A stretch of DNA of 64,000 nt from Bacteroidia bacterium. Its GTDB lineage: Bacteria > Bacteroidota > Bacteroidia > SXHM01. The DNA lies in the NCBI GenBank assembly GCA_022072225.1, contig JAJVIC010000009.1, positions 155,746 through 219,745 on the forward strand, written 5' to 3'. Numbering within the stretch: the stretch's first letter is position 1; each line of letters starts with the position of its first letter. Positions 61,564 through 64,000 of the stretch are shown in pieces. The notes below the pieces were generated by a model that saw nothing but the letters and a program-made list of their open reading frames with translations, was not told the origin of the DNA and ran no database searches. The translations under genes and the position numbers were made by a program.

Positions 61564-63360
61564 GTTTATTCCAAATCGTAATCCCAATCTCACCGGTACA
61601 TACAATTTATCCCAGCGTTTCGGTTCATAACGTTGGTCGGTGGTTCCGTCAAAAGTGTAGTTGCCGGTATTGAAGTTAGGGTCGCTTGATGAAGTAATAT
61701 CAAGGTTGCGGTAGCCGATTCCTACACCGAAATAGTAGTCTACATGAAAAAATCCTCCCAGATTATCACCCAAAAATCCTCCCATCAGACAAAACTCATA
61801 ACGTTGTGCTGATGCTGAAATAGTGTGCGTTTCCGTAAGATTTGAAGTTGAATTTGTAAAATTTATGATTTCAGGGTTAAAGTCGTACATGGAGTAGCGT
61901 GGCTGAAAACCAACATAGCCACCAACATATTGTTTGCGTCTTGATTTTGTAGAACTGAAACCTTTGCTTCCGAGTATTTTCAATGTGTATGAAAATTCGT
62001 AGCCTGAATAGTGGTAGCGCAAATCATCAGTAATTCCCTCTGCATTCCATTGTTTGAAATGGTAATTGTCGCCTTTCCCGGGTCGTGTGTTAGCAATATT
62101 TACACGAAATTCATTTGAAACCCGTCCTATTCGTATATCAAGACTAACCGGATAATCAGCCCAGATATACATCAATGGATTTGTAGCAACAGCTAATGAA
62201 AAATTACCACGGGCATTTGCTTTCCGTTCTGCGCGTTCTCTGCGTTTGCGTTCTTCTTCATCGCGCTGAGCCTGCAACCTGCGTTCCTCTTCCGCCTTTC
62301 TTCTGGCTTCGGCAATTCTGTTTTTTATTTCCTGTACTTTATTGTAATCACCAATAAATTCATACACTTTTTGCAGGCGTTCCCAATCGTATTCTGAAAA
62401 ACCCGATGAATACTTTTCTATAATGGTTACAGCATTTCTGGCATCGGCCTTGTCGGGTTCTTTCATAGCTGCTTCAGAATACTTCCAGCCGACCTCAAGT
62501 GGAGCACTGGTAGACTGAGAATAAGAGTTAAACCATTTGTCAGCATCAGCATATTTTTCAACTGCGTATAGAGCATTTGCTGCACGAAGTCTTAGCGAAT
62601 TATCATCTGTGGTAAATGATTTAATCCCATCAATTATGATATTGAATGGGGTTTTATTGCGGTCTTTGTCTTCAGTTTTTAGTGCTGGCCATAGTTCAAG
62701 TGCCATAACCCAACTTTCAAAAACATCATTAGCTGTTACATTTTCCTCACCCAAATAAGCATATAGAAAATCATCTTCATAATATTTTTCATGACACCGT
62801 GCGATATCATAACTGGCAGCCCATTCATTAAAAGGTGCTACACCTGTTTTTATTTTATTGAGTTTGCTTTTTAATTTAAGACCTGTTTCGTAATAACCAA
62901 GTTTGAAATTTGCTTCTGCTGACAGATAAATCATTTTTGCATAAACAAGATCAAGGGGGTTGCTTTCATCAAATTTTATGAATTTCCCTGCAGCAGGTTG
63001 ACTGATGGAATTAAACTCAGGCCAATACTCAAATGCTTTGTTTATATATTTCTGCTGGAGATTATTATTTTTTATTTTTTGGTAGAGAAATGCAATTTGC
63101 ATGTTAATCCATGCTCTGCGATACACTATTGCATCTTTGTATTCGGATGATTTTGCCTCAACCTGCTTTATTAGTTCAAGTGCTTCATCATATTTGGCAA
63201 AAATTGCCGGTATTTTTGTTGAGTCGCCAGTTGCATAAAAATCATCGTCCATTGTCGTAGCTTCTTTTGTTTTTTCAAAGTGCTTGGTCCATTCTTCTTT
63301 TTGTGCAAAAGTTATTTGAAATGACAAGCTTAAGATGATGAGAAGTATAATTTGTTTCAT
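61555..63360 (-). CDS. Exported TPR/coiled-coil protein with C-terminal beta-barrel-like domain
   Basis: A 601-residue exported protein (signal peptide MKQIILLIILSLSFQITFAQ). Residues about 25-340 are TPR-like helical repeats (AWINMQIAFLYQKIKNNNLQQKYI, IYLSAEANFKLGYYETGLKL, NALYAVEKYADADKWF). A charged Arg/Glu helix (KAEEERRLQAQRDEEERKRRERAERKA) spans about 350-385. The last 210 residues are alternating beta strands with aromatic caps (FSLAVATNPLMYIWADYPVSLDI, YVGGYVGFQPRYSMYDFNPE, LYVPVRLGLRFGINLL), likely an outer-membrane barrel with terminal Leu. Function unknown; perhaps a sensor or anchor at the outer membrane. Confidence 0.8.
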   Translation of the reverse strand: MKQIILLIILSLSFQITFAQKEEWTKHFEKTKEATTMDDDFYATGDSTKIPAIFAKYDEALELIKQVEAKSSEYKDAIVYRRAWINMQIAFLYQKIKNNNLQQKYINKAFEYWPEFNSISQPAAGKFIKFDESNPLDLVYAKMIYLSAEANFKLGYYETGLKLKSKLNKIKTGVAPFNEWAASYDIARCHEKYYEDDFLYAYLGEENVTANDVFESWVMALELWPALKTEDKDRNKTPFNIIIDGIKSFTTDDNSLRLRAANALYAVEKYADADKWFNSYSQSTSAPLEVGWKYSEAAMKEPDKADARNAVTIIEKYSSGFSEYDWERLQKVYEFIGDYNKVQEIKNRIAEARRKAEEERRLQAQRDEEERKRRERAERKANARGNFSLAVATNPLMYIWADYPVSLDIRIGRVSNEFRVNIANTRPGKGDNYHFKQWNAEGITDDLRYHYSGYEFSYTLKILGSKGFSSTKSRRKQYVGGYVGFQPRYSMYDFNPEIINFTNSTSNLTETHTISASAQRYEFCLMGGFLGDNLGGFFHVDYYFGVGIGYRNLDITSSSDPNFNTGNYTFDGTTDQRYEPKRWDKLYVPVRLGLRFGINLL

Positions 63361-63399
63361 AAACTTCGTGTTGGTTTGAATATCAAAAATATATTTTTT

Positions 63400-64000
63400 T
63401 CAGAACTCCAAACCGATGCCCGCTTTTTCAGGAGTGATAACACAACCTTCAATTAATTCAGGATATCCGAATGGATTGTTGTTAATCAGAAAAGGACCGT
63501 CTAAATCTACATAATCAACAAGTGAAGCGAGATGCGAAGCAGCCAGAATCGAACACGAAGTTTCGGTCATGCATCCCAGCATTATTTTCATTTGTAATTC
63601 ACGGGCACGCAGAATCATTTTATGTGCTTCTGCCATACCGGTTGATTTCATCAGCTTTATATTGATGCCGTGAAAAAGTTCTGTTGCTTTTTCTAAATCG
63701 CTGAAACGTTTTACAGATTCGTCAGCCAGAAGTGGTAAAGGACTTTTTTCTTTCAGCCAGCGCATATCATCTGCCGCGCAGTTAACAGGCATAGGTTGTT
63801 CTACTACTTCAAAAGCATTTTCATGCAGCATGTGAACCAGTTCGTGAGCCTGTACTTTATCGCTCCAGCCCTGATTTGCGTCTGCATATAAACGCTTATC
63901 AGTTTCGTTCTTAACAATTTTTACAATCTCTTCATCGTTTGTGGTGCCGAGTTTTATTTTCAGGATTTTAAAATCTTTTGCTTCCTTTATTTTACCGGGC
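63400..64000 (-). CDS. Dipeptide (L-Ala-D/L-Glu) epimerase-like enolase-family enzyme (5' partial)
   Basis: The frame runs open through the right edge of the window, giving 200 C-terminal residues of a mandelate racemase/muconate-type enzyme. Visible catalytic parts are KIKLG (Lys-x-Lys base), YADANQGW (first metal Asp), EVVEQPMP (metal Glu), LLADESV (metal Asp), INIKLMKSTG (second Lys base) and LGCMTETS near the C-terminus. This set and spacing match dipeptide epimerases that act on murein peptides. Without the N-terminal lid the substrate cannot be confirmed. The C-terminus IGLEF is complete. Confidence 0.9.
   Translation of the reverse strand, partial: PGKIKEAKDFKILKIKLGTTNDEEIVKIVKNETDKRLYADANQGWSDKVQAHELVHMLHENAFEVVEQPMPVNCAADDMRWLKEKSPLPLLADESVKRFSDLEKATELFHGINIKLMKSTGMAEAHKMILRARELQMKIMLGCMTETSCSILAASHLASLVDYVDLDGPFLINNNPFGYPELIEGCVITPEKAGIGLEF

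Overview
The window reads as chromosome of a Bacteroidota (Bacteroidetes) bacterium. The signs are a TonB-ExbB-ExbD-ExbD operon with a PstS-like lipoprotein and a TPR protein, a GWxTD-domain protein, a type IX secretion C-terminal domain on a secreted metalloprotease, a SiaC/DUF1987 protein, TAnnTTTG-type promoter elements close to start codons, and many dispersed palindromic repeats. I cannot name the genus. Most of the sequence is ordinary core genome; the accessory parts lie at 1-2.8 kb and 34.2-37.7 kb and inside individual housekeeping genes.

Layout. 0-2.8 kb: the end of a fibre-like protein with an S74 chaperone domain, an unrecognised helical protein, C4/G4 hairpins, a 21-bp tandem array and a small LuxR-type HTH gene. 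2.8-9.9 kb: a TPR membrane protein, a nucleoside phosphorylase, two universal stress proteins, a 7TM receptor fused to a PP2C phosphatase, and XerD. 10-19.1 kb: a secreted hydrolase, class II ribonucleotide reductase, three small exported proteins, an ankyrin protein, and HtpG behind a sigma-54-like promoter. 19.2-28 kb: a Pif1-like helicase, the TonB energy-transduction cluster, and tRNA-Ser(UGA). 28-34.2 kb: a GWxTD protein and GT2 glycosyltransferase, aroQ with a cation/proton antiporter, and prmC. 34.2-37.7 kb: an MNT-HEPN toxin-antitoxin pair bounded by a second prmC 3' end, then unknown genes, two HTH genes and a second 21-bp-period array. 37.8-47.7 kb: ligA, a DUF6913-like gene, dapA, SiaC, SDR proteins, a phospholipase C-like protein, a patatin and a VWA protein. 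47.7-55.5 kb: cyclophilin, acs, a polyprenyl synthase, a YqeY-like protein, an esterase and a T9SS metalloprotease. 55.5-64 kb: an ArsR-regulator-regulator-kinase signalling cluster, an ABC-F ATPase, a large TPR/outer-membrane protein and a dipeptide epimerase running off the edge.

The most unusual feature is palindromic DNA placed in frame inside core genes. acs carries an insert of about 168 codons that encodes a DUF559 (Vsr-like) nuclease domain and ends in a C-rich/G-rich hairpin at each side. prmC carries two smaller palindromic repeats in frame. Other dispersed repeats supply the last codons and stop codons of several genes. Separately, the HEPN toxin and one response regulator each need a -1 shift in an A-run just after a stop-start overlap to be read from their coupled start codon.
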